A DNA stretch of 64,000 nt from Methylumidiphilus sp963753955 (GCA_963753955.1 CAVWEM010000004.1:62001-126000); one strand, 5' to 3'. Positions 19,100-26,878 are shown, counted from the first letter of the stretch. Translations and numbers: made by a program. Notes: a model not told the origin generated them from the sequence alone.

Positions 19100-19126
19100 G
19101 TGGGCAAACGAGAGTCGTTTGCCCAC
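19100..19126. repeat. Hairpin of the GGGCAAACG family
   Basis: GTGGGCAAACG pairs perfectly with CGTTTGCCCAC over AGAGT. Similar GGGCAAACG or GTCGGGCAA hairpins recur at 20617-20645, 26118-26144 and around 41090-41110, so this is a dispersed element and not only a second terminator. Confidence 0.6.
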
Positions 19127-19485
19127 CGATTTGTTTAGTCATAACGAAGTGGTAGGTTCCTGCGAGAAGTTTGGTTGCATTCCTAGCCTAACGTAACTTA
19201 TTGATCCGTTGATAGACCAGGACCAACGAACTTCACTTAAAGAACTTAACTATGTATGGTGTCTAAATATAAATTACGCAATGGATATCGCTGCTCAGGA
19301 AGGAAAGTAAAACCATGCAACATAAACACATACTTATTGCGTTGTTTGGGCTAGTTATAACTGCGCTGGCAGGTTGCGCTTCCTACAAAACCACGCTGAC
19401 GGATGCGCAAGGTCGTACAATAACTTGCGAGGCTAGCGGTAAGAGCGGCATCCTAACGGGATATTATTTACGCCGTGGTTTTAAG

Positions 19486-20536
19486 AGACTTGTTCCCGAC
19501 CCTGTTAATTTTTTTAATACTGCCTTATTATAGGGTATCCATACCCTACAGAAAATAGACAACCCATGGCCTTCGAAAGATTTAAAAAGCTGGATGGCAA
19601 GAAGCATGACCGCAAGATTAAGTCCGTCATCGGCATGAGCCTGCCAAAATTCAACATCCTCCTTGCGGCCTTCGCGGCGGCCTACGATGCCGTCCAACTG
19701 GAAAGGTGTCGGCAGGGCGAAATCAAGCAGGTTCCAACGGGCGGGCCAAAAGGCCATCTCGACACGCCCGGGAAGAAGCTTTTCTTCATTTTGTATTACC
19801 TCAAGACATACCCCACCTTCGACGTGCTGGGCTTCCTTTTCGGCTTCAGTTCGGGGCATGCCCACAACCATGTGGAGAAACTCCTGCCCGTCTTGCTGCG
19901 GAGCCTGTCGGACCTCGGCGTGCTCCCTGAGCGGTCGCCTGGGACTCCCGAGGAGTTCCTGCGACTCGTCGATAAATATGGCGACGTCATCATCGACGGG
20001 ATGGAGTGCGCCTGCGTCAGGCCGCAGGACGGGGAACTCCAGAAGGCCCGCTTCAGCGGAAAAAAAAACGCCACACGCTCCAGGCGCTCGTCCTCACGAC
20101 CCTGCACCGGAAAATCCTTTTCCTCTTCTGCGTCTTCGCCGGCAGCGTCCACGACTACAAGCTCATGAAAAAGGTATTCGACCCAAAACTGAAATGGTTC
20201 CATCGAGTGAATCTGTGGCTCGACCTTGGGTTCCAAGGTGCGCAAAAAGATTATGGCGTGAAATCCAAGATAAACCTTCCACACAAAAGGCCGAAGAAAT
20301 CTAAAAACAACCCGAAGCCGAAACTGACCGCCGCGCAGGTCAAACATAACCGGCAGCATGCGGGAACCCGCGTTTCCGTGGAACACGCCATCGGCGGGAT
20401 GAAGGCTTTCCATTGCCTGACCCATCGGATCAGAAACCACCTGGACTGGCTCATTGATTTCCTTTTTTGGGTTCCGGCGGGTCTTTGGAACCTAAAAATA
20501 GCCTATAATCATTAACTTAACACCGGGAACAACTCT
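19486..20536 (+). mobile_element. IS5-family-like insertion sequence, 1051 bp, 3-bp target duplication
   Basis: The termini are inverted: AGACTTGTTCCCG at the left and AGAGTTGTTCCCG read inward from the right. The direct repeat AAG flanks both ends (19483-19485 and 20537-20539). The element carries one two-frame DDE transposase. The interrupted host gene is otherwise intact, so the insertion looks recent. Confidence 0.9.
19566..20515 (+). CDS. IS5-family DDE transposase made by -1 frameshifting
   Basis: The first frame (19566 to about 20068) has the N-terminal helix-turn-helix region (YPTFDVLGFLFGFSSGHAHNHV) and the first catalytic Asp in VIIDGMECA. A run of nine A (20060-20068) after AGCGG allows a -1 slip into the second frame, which holds VNLWLDLGFQG (second Asp) and VSVEHAIGGMKAF (Glu). 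The product is about 316 residues and resembles the DDE_Tnp_4 type. The A-run placement is typical of programmed frameshifting, unlike the indels in housekeeping genes here. Confidence 0.88.
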
Positions 20537-20616
20537 AAGGATTGTATCGTCAGTGCCAAAGCCCAAGGATTCAAAGAAGGACCGCAAGATAATAATTGAA
20601 ATGGTTAAAAATTTGG

Positions 20617-20645
20617 GTCGGGCAATGGATTTATCATTGCCCGAC
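20617..20645. repeat. GTCGGGCAA hairpin in the gap between two IS elements
   Basis: GTCGGGCAATG pairs with CATTGCCCGAC. The 234 bp between the broken lipoprotein gene and the IS1-like element (20600-20833) hold this hairpin and no ORF I can support. Confidence 0.55.
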
Positions 20646-20833
20646 AAACAAGAGCCATAGGATGTGCTGAGAAGCGAAGCGCATCAATTGACATGCGCTG
20701 TTCTTGTTTCTTGCGAACAGCATCCCGGCAAATAATATGGAAAGTTCGTTTCTGCGGCAATGCCCGACCAATGTCATTCCACGGGACGCTGCACGATAAA
20801 GCGCCGGTAAATTCAAAAATTAGTTTTTTTAAA

Positions 20834-21655
20834 GGTGGTGGGTTTAATTGATTTGTTGAGATTGAAAGCAGTATCTATTTATAAACAACCCTATCACCGT
20901 GTCGTGAAGTGCTTCCAATTTTGAAAAGCAGATCGTTTTGCGCGTCAATCGCTTGATCCGGGTTCGCAACAAAAGGTTTTTGTTTTCTATTTTTTGAGCA
21001 TGCTGCTTGCCAATGACGTGCTTGTCTTTAGGGATGAGTGCGGAATAGCTGCCCCAATCGTCTGTGTAATAGGTCCGGATATTGAATGCCTTCAAATTTG
21101 AGATCAATTGCTCGCACACCGCATCTTGGCGCCGCCCGAAAACGAACGGCAGGACACAGCCTGTCACGGCATCGATGGCATACCGGAGCCAGCGTTGGTT
21201 CTTTTTGTCGCCGACGTAGCTCCATGGCTCGTCTGCCTGAACATCCATTGGAGAATCAAGGGGATGCCTGATTTCGACGGCGATCTCACGCGTACCGATG
21301 TAAGGGTTCACGGCGACCACTTCAGCGGAGCTTTTTTTAGCGTGGAAATGACGGTGTGTTTGCCGATACCCAGAATGCGCGAAGCATCCCGGATGCCGCC
21401 GCCGTTCATGGCAATGTCCACAATCTGGTCTTTGACGCCAGGCTCGTAGGCCCGGTACACGCAGTCGGTCTTGAATATTCGCCCGCACTCCTTGCAGCGA
21501 AACCGGGAACGACCGCTTTGGGTGCCGTAACGGACAACCTCGGAACTGTTGCAATACTTGCAAAAAACAATTTGATACGCCATTGGAATGGTTGCCTAAG
21601 AAGCTTGAAAATTTTATACTCTACCATACTTGATAAATCAATTAAACTTACCTCC
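20834..21655 (-). mobile_element. IS1-family-like insertion sequence, 822 bp, 8-bp target duplication
   Basis: The ends are imperfect inverted repeats of about 27 bp (GGTGGTGGGTTTAATTGATT at the left, GGAGGTAAGTTTAATTGATT read inward from the right). The 8-bp direct repeat TTTTTAAA flanks the element (20826-20833 and 21656-21663), in the range expected for IS1. It lies 16 bp upstream of a lipoprotein gene, which may have lost or gained a promoter. Confidence 0.9.
20844..21583 (-). CDS. IS1-family transposase (InsA/InsB' frameshift fusion)
   Basis: InsA (21583-21308) begins MAYQIVFCKYCNSSEV and has a zinc-ribbon (CxxC...CKECG) and helix-turn-helix (GIRDASRILGIGKHTV). A run of seven A on the minus strand (21338-21332) precedes the join, where -1 slippage leads into InsB (AEVVAVNPYIGTREI...). 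InsB carries DEPWSYVGDKKNQRW, the Asp-rich YYTDDWGSYSALIP motif and a basic ENKNLLLRTRIKRL segment. About 246 residues result if fused. Confidence 0.88.
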
Positions 21656-21678
21656 TTTTTAAAACATAATTCAGCATT

Positions 21679-22164
21679 ATGAAAACCCCAGAATTTAGTG
21701 CAGTGAATCAGTCTTTAATTTTTGTATTCTCTATAATATGGATTTCCGGGTGTTCTACTAATACTCCGATATCCAGTTTAGAAAACAGGCATATTTGCAT
21801 AGGCGCAGCAGACTACTGGAAGGAATGGAGTTTTGGGATTGGTGGCATGGAAACACAAGTAAAGTGCGAGCAAGCAGCTAATAATTTCTGCGCTAAGAAG
21901 GGTAAAAATGCAAATTTTTTAAGTTTAAAAAACACTAATAGCAACGCTTTTCATCCATCAACTGCTGAAGTGGTATTTGCCTGCAATACTCAGGAAGAAA
22001 TACGTTTGGAAGAAGCAAATGCCAAGAAACACGAAGAAGAGGAAATGAAAGCGTCAATAGAAAGCGCAAAAATTCTTTGCAAAGAGTCGTATGGGTTTAA
22101 ACCTGATACAGCAGATATGGGGCACTGTATGCTTGAAATTCAGAAGCAACGAACTGCAAAATAA
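21679..22164 (+). CDS. Hypothetical lipoprotein, AT-rich
   Basis: This 161-residue protein has a signal sequence ending in the lipobox WISGC (Cys near residue 25), then an unrecognised domain with several cysteines (HICIGAADYW, VKCEQAANNFCAKKG, VFACNT, ILCKESYG) and a Glu/Lys-rich helix near 110-135. Codon use is AT-rich compared with the surrounding housekeeping genes, suggesting transfer. Its TAA stop is supplied by a copy of the dispersed AACGCGGTAAGG repeat. Confidence 0.7.
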   Translation: MKTPEFSAVNQSLIFVFSIIWISGCSTNTPISSLENRHICIGAADYWKEWSFGIGGMETQVKCEQAANNFCAKKGKNANFLSLKNTNSNAFHPSTAEVVFACNTQEEIRLEEANAKKHEEEEMKASIESAKILCKESYGFKPDTADMGHCMLEIQKQRTAK

Positions 22165-22312
22165 CGCGGTAAGGTGCGGTAATTCTCTGGTTCCCACGCT
22201 CCCGCGTGGGAATCCAGTTCGACCGCTCCAGCGGTCAGTTAGGCGGTGCTGGAGCGCCTAAACAGGCATTATTCCCACGCCGAAGTGTGAGAACAAGACA
22301 AGGTATTCTTCC

Positions 22313-22531
22313 ATGATGAATATGACCGAACTACACAATTTGCCCGCCGTGGAAAAACTCAAGATCATTGAGTCGCTTTGGGCAGATTTATCCGGCGAGG
22401 AAGACGGCCTCCCTAATCTGTTTTGGCATGAAGCCGAACTTATGGAAACTGAACAAAGCTATGAAACTGGCGCTATTGAACTGCTGGACTGGCAGCAAGC
22501 TAAAAAAGAATTGCGGTCGCGGTTTGAATGA
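22313..22531 (+). CDS. Addiction-module antitoxin-like protein
   Basis: This 72-residue acidic protein has the small-antitoxin pattern LPAVEKLKIIESLWADLS at the N-terminus and a C-terminus ending in DWQQAKKELRSRFE, as in the unstable-antitoxin family paired with ParE/RelE toxins. Its last bases overlap the start of the toxin gene (ATGA at 22528-22531). The start could also be the next Met codons at 22316 or 22322. Confidence 0.8.
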   Translation: MMNMTELHNLPAVEKLKIIESLWADLSGEEDGLPNLFWHEAELMETEQSYETGAIELLDWQQAKKELRSRFE

Positions 22532-22824
22532 AAGTCCAAATCCTGAGGGTAGCCATGGAAGACCTTGCCGCAGGCCGGAAATTTTATGACCGCCAAGAGG
22601 AAGGTGTTGGGGATTACTTCTTTGATAGCTTGTTTGCTGACATCGATTCATTGGCTATCTATGCTGGAATACATGCTATCTATTTTGGATACCATCGCTT
22701 ACTGGCGAAGCGGTTTCCCTACGCGATATATTACAAAATCATTGATAAGAAAGCCGTTGTGTTTCGTGTGTTAGATTGTCGGCGTGATCCAAAACGAATT
22801 CGGAATATGCTCACGACCCGATAA
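22528..22824 (+). CDS. ParE/RelE-family toxin-like protein
   Basis: This 98-residue protein has the RelE/ParE fold signature: VAMEDLAAGRKFYDRQEEGVGDYF at the N-terminus, RLLAKRFPYAIYYKI in the middle and VFRVLDCRRDPKRI at the end. Family members are mRNA endonucleases or gyrase poisons. It is translationally coupled to the antitoxin gene before it. Confidence 0.85.
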   Translation: MKVQILRVAMEDLAAGRKFYDRQEEGVGDYFFDSLFADIDSLAIYAGIHAIYFGYHRLLAKRFPYAIYYKIIDKKAVVFRVLDCRRDPKRIRNMLTTR

Positions 22825-23249
22825 GGTTTAATACAACGCGATAAATCGCGGTAATTGGTTGTTGGGTGCGGTAAGACCATTCGCGTTAAATGGCCCAGCC
22901 ATGTAGGGTGCGCATCGCGCACCTTAAACCATGTTCAAATGTTCTGGAAACTTAGATATGCGGCAAACGTTTGCATCGGATGTCGGCGTAACACGGGAAT
23001 ATTTCGGCATTGTCAAATGGTGCGCAATGTGCGCCCTACGATAACAACGCGGTAAGGTGCGGTAATTCGGCAATGTCGTAACGCGGTAAGATGCGGTAAA
23101 TCGGCTCGTCGAGTGCAGCCAGCGTAGCCCGGATGGAGTGAAACGGAATCCGGGATGATCGGAGCCACGAATCCTCGCATTCCGCTACGCTTCATGCGGG
23201 CTACATGCGACCCCAACGCGATAAGGTGCAATAGAGCCCGGTAGGGTGC

Positions 23250-23348
23250 GAGACTGTGAAAGTATTGCCAAAAACGGGAATTTCTCGACTCCAACCCATT
23301 GATTCTTCATTGTCAAAATGGCTATAAACCGAATACTTTCACAGTCTC
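23250..23348. mobile_element. 99-bp MITE-like element with 17-bp perfect terminal repeats
   Basis: GAGACTGTGAAAGTATT at 23250-23266 is repeated in inverted form at 23332-23348. GTGC flanks both ends (23246-23249, 23349-23352). Removing the element and one GTGC restores GTAGGGTGCGCACCGCGCACCTTA, a copy of a palindrome also present at 22905. It has no coding capacity and needs a transposase elsewhere. Confidence 0.75.
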
Positions 23349-23487
23349 GTGCGCACCGCGCACCTTATCCAATAATGGCATTCGCTGTGATCTTATTTTT
23401 ATAGCGGCGTAACGCGGAAAGGTGCGGCAACACGTTGTAGCGTGCGGTGAGGAACGAAACGCACCGTCCGTGTTGAATGAGGCGGTA

Positions 23488-23736
23488 ATGAGCAAACACG
23501 AAAAGCTAATCGCGGCCATTCGTGCGAACCCAAAATCCGTACGCTTTGATGATGCGTGTAAGATTGCCTTGGCATTAGGCTTTATACACCAAGGCGGAAA
23601 AGGGTCGCATAGGGTATTCAAGCGCAAAGGCGAAGCTACGCAACTAAATTTCCAAAATCGAAATGGCTTGATACCCCACTATCAAGCGCTTCAACTGATA
23701 GCCATGCTGGATCGAGATGGAGAAAACGATGAATAG
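23488..23736 (+). CDS. hicA: HicA-like toxin
   Basis: This 82-residue protein starts at the ATG at 23488 (MSKHEKLIAAIRANP). The HicA double-stranded-RNA-binding-like fold is indicated by FDDACKIALALGFIHQGGKGSHRVFKRKG, with the glycine-rich GGKGSH loop whose histidine is catalytic in the family, and LNFQNRNGLIPHYQALQLI. The gene overlaps hicB. Confidence 0.85.
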   Translation: MSKHEKLIAAIRANPKSVRFDDACKIALALGFIHQGGKGSHRVFKRKGEATQLNFQNRNGLIPHYQALQLIAMLDRDGENDE

Positions 23737-23941
23737 ATATTTGGTGGAAATATTCTGGTCAGAGGAAGATGCGGGTTATATTGCAGTCGTACCCGATTTA
23801 CCCGGTTGCTCGGCTTTCGGTGAAACCCTAGAAGCGGCTGCCCACGAAATAAAAGACGCGCAAGAAGCGTGGCTTGAAGCGTGTCACAGTTCCGGCGATC
23901 CTGTGCCGAACCCAATAATTCAAGCGAGAAAAGCGGCATAA
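23729..23941 (+). CDS. hicB: HicB-like antitoxin
   Basis: The antitoxin has the HicB N-terminal fold: YLVEIFWSEEDAGYIAVVPDLPGCSAFGETLEAAAHEI. The start is at 23729, overlapping the hicA stop; an upstream in-frame ATG at 23717 is possible. It has no long DNA-binding C-terminus. Its TAA stop lies inside a copy of the dispersed AACGCGATAAGG repeat. Confidence 0.85.
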   Translation: MNRYLVEIFWSEEDAGYIAVVPDLPGCSAFGETLEAAAHEIKDAQEAWLEACHSSGDPVPNPIIQARKAA

Positions 23942-24186
23942 CGCGATAAGGTGTGGTAATTGAACGCGGTAAGGTGAGGTAATTGATGTAGGATGCGGTG
24001 AGGAACGAACCGCATCGTTCGCGTTGTTCGAATGATGCGCCCTCCTTCGTCGGCACATCTTACACAAACCGGGGAAAATTCAGTTTGATGGGATGGACTC
24101 CTCCCGCCCTTAACCGGCATCAGAAGTGCCAGAATGGAGGTGTCAACAAACACCTTCCCCATTCACAAACGAGAGGAGTCCTGAAC

Positions 24187-25260
24187 ATGAGCACTACCAC
24201 CGTCGCCGTCGATTTGGCAAAGTCTGTTTTCGAGCTGGCCGTCTCCGACGGGCAGGGCCACGTCATTGAACGCAAGCGTCTGTCGCGTGAGGCGTTCCGG
24301 AAGTTTTTTGTGAACCGCCCGCCCTGCCGCATCGTCATGGAGGCCTGCGGGACGGCGCACTATTGGGCGCGGACGTTCCTTGCCATGGGCCACGAGGTCA
24401 AGCTGCTGCCGCCCCAGCATGTGCGGCCCTACGTGCGGCGCAACAAGACCGACCGCGCCGACGCTTCCGCCTTGCTGGAGGCCGACCGCTGCGGCGACAT
24501 CCTGCCGGTGCCGGTCAAGACCGAAGGCCAGCAGGGCCTTCAAGGCCTGCACCGGCTCCGCAGCGGCTGGATGGCGACGCGCACGGCGCGTATCAACGAG
24601 GCGCGCGGCCTGCTGCGGGAATTCGGCTTCGACATCCCGCAAGGCCCGGCGGCGGTGATGGAGCGCGTGCCGGGCTGGCTGGCGGACGAAACGGTGGCGA
24701 TCCCGCCCGTCCTGCGCCAGGCGCTGGCGGCGGTCATGGACGAGATCCGCGGCCTCGAAACCCGCATCGCCGAGGTCGAAAAACAGTTGCGGCAGGAGGC
24801 CGGGCAGCGCCCCGCCGCGCTAAAGCTGATGGACGTGCCGGGCATCGGCCTGCTCATCGCCACCGCCCTCATCGCCGCCGTCGGCAACATGGAGGCGTTC
24901 CGCGACGGGCGGCACCTCGCCGCCTGGCTCGGCCTGACGCCGAAGGAGTCCAGCAGCGGCAACCGGCGAAAACTGGGCCGGATCAGCAAGCGCGGCGACC
25001 CGTACCTGCGCACCCTGCCCATCCACGGCGCGAGGTCGGCGCTCAACGCCGCGATCATGAAGCTCAGCGCGGGCAAGGATTTGACGCGGCTGCAACGCTG
25101 GGCGGTCGAACTGGCCAGCCGCGCCGGCCACAACAAGGCCGCCACCGCGCTGGCCAACAAGCTGGCCCGCATCGCGTTCGCCGTCGTCCGGCAGGGCCGC
25201 GACTTCGACGGCGACTTCCGGCCGGCCTTGGCGCAGACGGCGGCAACGCAGGCGGCTTAA
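24187..25260 (+). CDS. IS110-family (IS1111-type) DEDD transposase
   Basis: This 357-residue enzyme starts MSTTTVAVDLAKSVFELAV (first catalytic Asp), then VMEACGTAHYWAR (Glu) and RRNKTDRADASALLEA (Asp pair) complete the RuvC-like DEDD site. The C-terminal domain has LMDVPGIGLLIATALIAAVG and the GNRRKLGRISKRGDPYLR segment, where the family's catalytic serine lies in SSSG. The start at 24187 is chosen because the open frame upstream (from 23998) spans the element boundary. The gene is GC-rich relative to its surroundings. Confidence 0.93.
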   Translation: MSTTTVAVDLAKSVFELAVSDGQGHVIERKRLSREAFRKFFVNRPPCRIVMEACGTAHYWARTFLAMGHEVKLLPPQHVRPYVRRNKTDRADASALLEADRCGDILPVPVKTEGQQGLQGLHRLRSGWMATRTARINEARGLLREFGFDIPQGPAAVMERVPGWLADETVAIPPVLRQALAAVMDEIRGLETRIAEVEKQLRQEAGQRPAALKLMDVPGIGLLIATALIAAVGNMEAFRDGRHLAAWLGLTPKESSSGNRRKLGRISKRGDPYLRTLPIHGARSALNAAIMKLSAGKDLTRLQRWAVELASRAGHNKAATALANKLARIAFAVVRQGRDFDGDFRPALAQTAATQAA

Positions 25261-25529
25261 AACCGATGAACGCCTGCGCTTCTTTGTAAACGTTTAAACA
25301 CCGAGTTCCCAACCAGGTTTGCGAGCGAGACACTCGACAGTCATGGCGCAACAGGTCGGACCGGTACTGGGAAAAGCCGATAACAATGACGGCCAAAAAG
25401 CCGCTGGATCGATAGGCACCGAGTACGCGGATTCCATGAAGGCCCGGGGGCATATCTCCCAACAAGGCCGGATATACGACTGCAACTGACCTTAAAAGCG
25501 TCCGATTGAAGATGTCCCTCTTGCAGATA
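25261..25529 (+). ncRNA. Candidate guide RNA (seekRNA/bridge RNA) region of the IS1111 element
   Basis: About 270 nt lie between the transposase stop and the right inverted repeat with no supported ORF. IS1111-group elements are known to make a structured guide RNA from this 3' segment that specifies target and donor. The stretch contains several short complementary blocks (for example GGCCCGGG, and CTCGACAG near GTACTGGG), but I did not derive a structure. The call rests on position and family. Confidence 0.45.
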
Positions 25530-25648
25530 GGGAGGAGTCCATATAGGATTGTTAGCCAGCCAGGACGGAGCGCAGCCTGGAATGATCGTAGCCACAAAAC
25601 CCCACATCCCGCTTCGCTTCATGCGGGTTACAAAACGAAGTATTAAAT

Positions 25649-25885
25649 ATGAAATTTACACAATACTTCCAATCAATGCGTATCCGGCCGGATCGGGAAA
25701 ATATCCAAATCGAATGGATTGCAAGGGTGGTTGATCATCCAGCTAAAGAAGTTGTGCAGCAAGACGGCAGAATCCGACGCTGGGCCGCCATTGAGGAAGC
25801 TAACGGCAAATATCTGCGAGTGATCTTGCTTGACGACGGCGAGACTGTGCATAACGCTTTTTTTGATAGGTCATTCAGGCCATGA
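25649..25885 (+). CDS. Small protein paired with DUF2283 (DUF4258-like, toxin-antitoxin-like pair)
   Basis: This 78-residue protein has the pattern RIRPDRENIQIEWI...HPAKEV...RRWAAIEEANGKYLRVIL...VHNAFFDR. It resembles small DUF4258-type proteins found beside DUF2283 partners. Its last bases overlap the next ATG (25882), so the two are co-translated. A toxin role is inferred only from this pairing. Confidence 0.6.
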   Translation: MKFTQYFQSMRIRPDRENIQIEWIARVVDHPAKEVVQQDGRIRRWAAIEEANGKYLRVILLDDGETVHNAFFDRSFRP

Positions 25886-26079
25886 AAATAAAATACTTCC
25901 AAGATACCGATACATTGTATATCGAGTTTCGCGCAGCAGGGGTGTGCGAGACAAAAGATCTTGATGAAAATACACTTTTGGATCTTGATGGCGACGGCAA
26001 CATTTGCGGTATTACGGTCGAACATGCGAAGGAACGGGCGGAAATCTCCGCGTTTTCTTACGAACAAATAGCCGCGTGA
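25882..26079 (+). CDS. DUF2283 family protein
   Basis: This 65-residue protein begins MKIKYFQDTDTLYIEFRAAG and has LDENTLLDLDGDGNICGITVEHA, the DUF2283 signature. Members are small, often next to DUF4258 or BrnT-like proteins, and are suspected antitoxins. A copy of the dispersed repeat starts 3 bp after the stop. Confidence 0.8.
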   Translation: MKIKYFQDTDTLYIEFRAAGVCETKDLDENTLLDLDGDGNICGITVEHAKERAEISAFSYEQIAA

Positions 26080-26117
26080 CGTAACGTGGTAGGTTGTGGT
26101 AACTCGTTGTAGCCGGG

Positions 26118-26144
26118 TGGGCAAACGGCTTTATCGTTTGCCCA
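26118..26144. repeat. GGGCAAACG-family hairpin
   Basis: TGGGCAAACG pairs with CGTTTGCCCA over GCTTTAT. It is preceded by GTAGCCGG, as in other copies, and lies between the DUF2283 gene and the coiled-coil pseudogene. Confidence 0.55.
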
Positions 26145-26189
26145 TGCGCAACCTCGAAATACTTCAATTTGTTTTGAGAGAAAAAGACC

Positions 26190-26431
26190 ATGAATGAAAA
26201 CGTGAAAAACCTGGTTCTTGAACATCTCCGGCATATCCGAAGCCGTGCCGATCAGATTGCCGACGAGGTGGGCGATCTTAAACAGCGCATGTCCGGTCTT
26301 GAAAGCGCCATGAATCTTGTGCGCAGGGAAGTCAATTTGGGAGATGAAACCGATGCAAGACAACAGGGGTTAATTTGGACAAACTAAATGCCCGCATCGA
26401 ACGTATTGAGCGACGCTTGGAATTGCTGTAG
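26190..26431 (+). pseudogene. Frameshifted small coiled-coil protein
   Basis: MNENVKNLVLEHLRHIRSRA... to ...DETDARQQ is a helical, heptad-like sequence. After a GGGG run near 26365-26369 the frame runs to a stop at 26387, while a neighbouring frame continues with LDKLNARIERIERRLELL and a TAG at 26429-26431. The two halves together look like an intact 80-residue coiled coil. Homologues of this type often accompany small toxin-antitoxin genes. The function is unknown. Confidence 0.6.
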
Positions 26432-26680
26432 CCGGGTAGGTCGGGCAACAGCTCCATCGTTATCGTTGCCCGCCAATTTGCTGTCATTATTGAAGAAGAT
26501 TCAGAAGGGTACTTTGTGGCTTCGGTTCCTGCGCTGCCCGGTTATCATACGCAGGCAAAATCGCTGGATGATCTGATGGCGCGAATACGCGAAGCTATCG
26601 AACTGTGTTTTGAGGTGCAGGATGAGATTTCAGAGCCGCTCTATTTTGTTGGGGTTCAACGCATTTCGATTGCCGCATGA
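26432..26680 (+). pseudogene. hicB-like antitoxin remnant lacking a start codon
   Basis: In frame after the TAG at 26429-26431, the translation reaches QFAVIIEEDSEGYFVASV, PALPGYHTQAKSLDDLMARI and a TGA at 26678-26680, a clear HicB-type fold. No ATG, GTG or TTG lies upstream in frame. The first 35 bp are a copy of the GTCGGGCAA hairpin repeat instead, so the 5' end appears to have been replaced. No hicA partner remains. Confidence 0.7.
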
Positions 26681-26743
26681 CCTCGTTCCCTAGCCTGACT
26701 GGCAAGGGAGTATTTCTTCTGACAACCAGTCATTGGAGTGAAT

Positions 26744-26878
26744 GTGCAATATGTTTTAATCATTCATGAGGCCCGGCGTTTCTTCGAGTCTCCGGAGTTG
26801 CTGGAAATCAGGAGTAAGGCGGGTGTGAAAGCGCCCCATTTTATTTACTTGCAAGAGATAGAACGTGGTGTGCTATAG
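26744..26878 (+). CDS. Possible short ORF or gene remnant
   Basis: A GTG-started frame gives 44 residues (VQYVLIIHEARRFFESPELL..., ending YLQEIERGVL). The beginning faintly resembles small monooxygenase-like stress proteins with YVLIIHEV. It lies in the otherwise gene-free stretch 26681-27012. It may be a fragment with no function. Confidence 0.25.
   Translation: MQYVLIIHEARRFFESPELLEIRSKAGVKAPHFIYLQEIERGVL

Larger units (their letters stand above)
19315..20599 (+). pseudogene. Small lipoprotein gene split by an IS5-like insertion
   Basis: The 5' part encodes MQHKHILIALFGLVITALAG followed by the lipobox cysteine (LAGC), then ASYKTTLTDAQGR and TCEASGKSG. At codon 57 (AAG, 19483-19485) the frame runs into an insertion sequence. 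Beyond the right end of the element, the second copy of AAG (20537-20539) continues in frame as DCIVSAKAQGFKEGPQDNN and a TGA at 20597-20599. Removing the element and one AAG restores a 76-residue outer-membrane-type lipoprotein. The family is unknown. Confidence 0.85.
22162..23984. repeat. Dispersed 22-bp repeat family, consensus TAACGCGGTAAGGTGCGGTAA
   Basis: Copies occur at 22162-22184, 22835-22856, 23046-23067, 23079-23101, 23215-23232, 23410-23430, 23939-23961 and 23963-23984. Outliers lie at 1175-1194 and 26082-26104. They are degenerate (GCGATAAG, GTGTGGTAAT variants), partly paired head-to-tail, and fill the 663-bp gene-poor stretch 22825-23487 together with palindromes of the type GGTGCGCAYCGCGCACC (22907-22923). 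Spacing is irregular, so this is not CRISPR. Confidence 0.7.
24094..25541 (+). mobile_element. IS110-family element of the IS1111 subgroup
   Basis: TGGACTCCTCCC (24094-24105) and its exact inverse GGGAGGAGTCCA (25530-25541) form the 12-bp subterminal inverted repeats that mark the IS1111 subgroup. The true tips extend a few bases beyond. It carries one DEDD transposase and a long non-coding 3' segment. The right flank runs into a REP-like sequence (AGCCAGCCAGGACGGAGCGCAGCCTGG), consistent with the known preference of this group for structured repeats. Confidence 0.88.

Noticed and set aside
22162..23984. Possible CRISPR array
   Set aside because: Repeats are degenerate, spacing is irregular, genes lie between copies and no cas gene is present.
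24363..25289. Long arginine/alanine-rich ORF in another frame of the IS1111 transposase
   Set aside because: GC-rich shadow of the true transposase frame; composition is unlike a protein.
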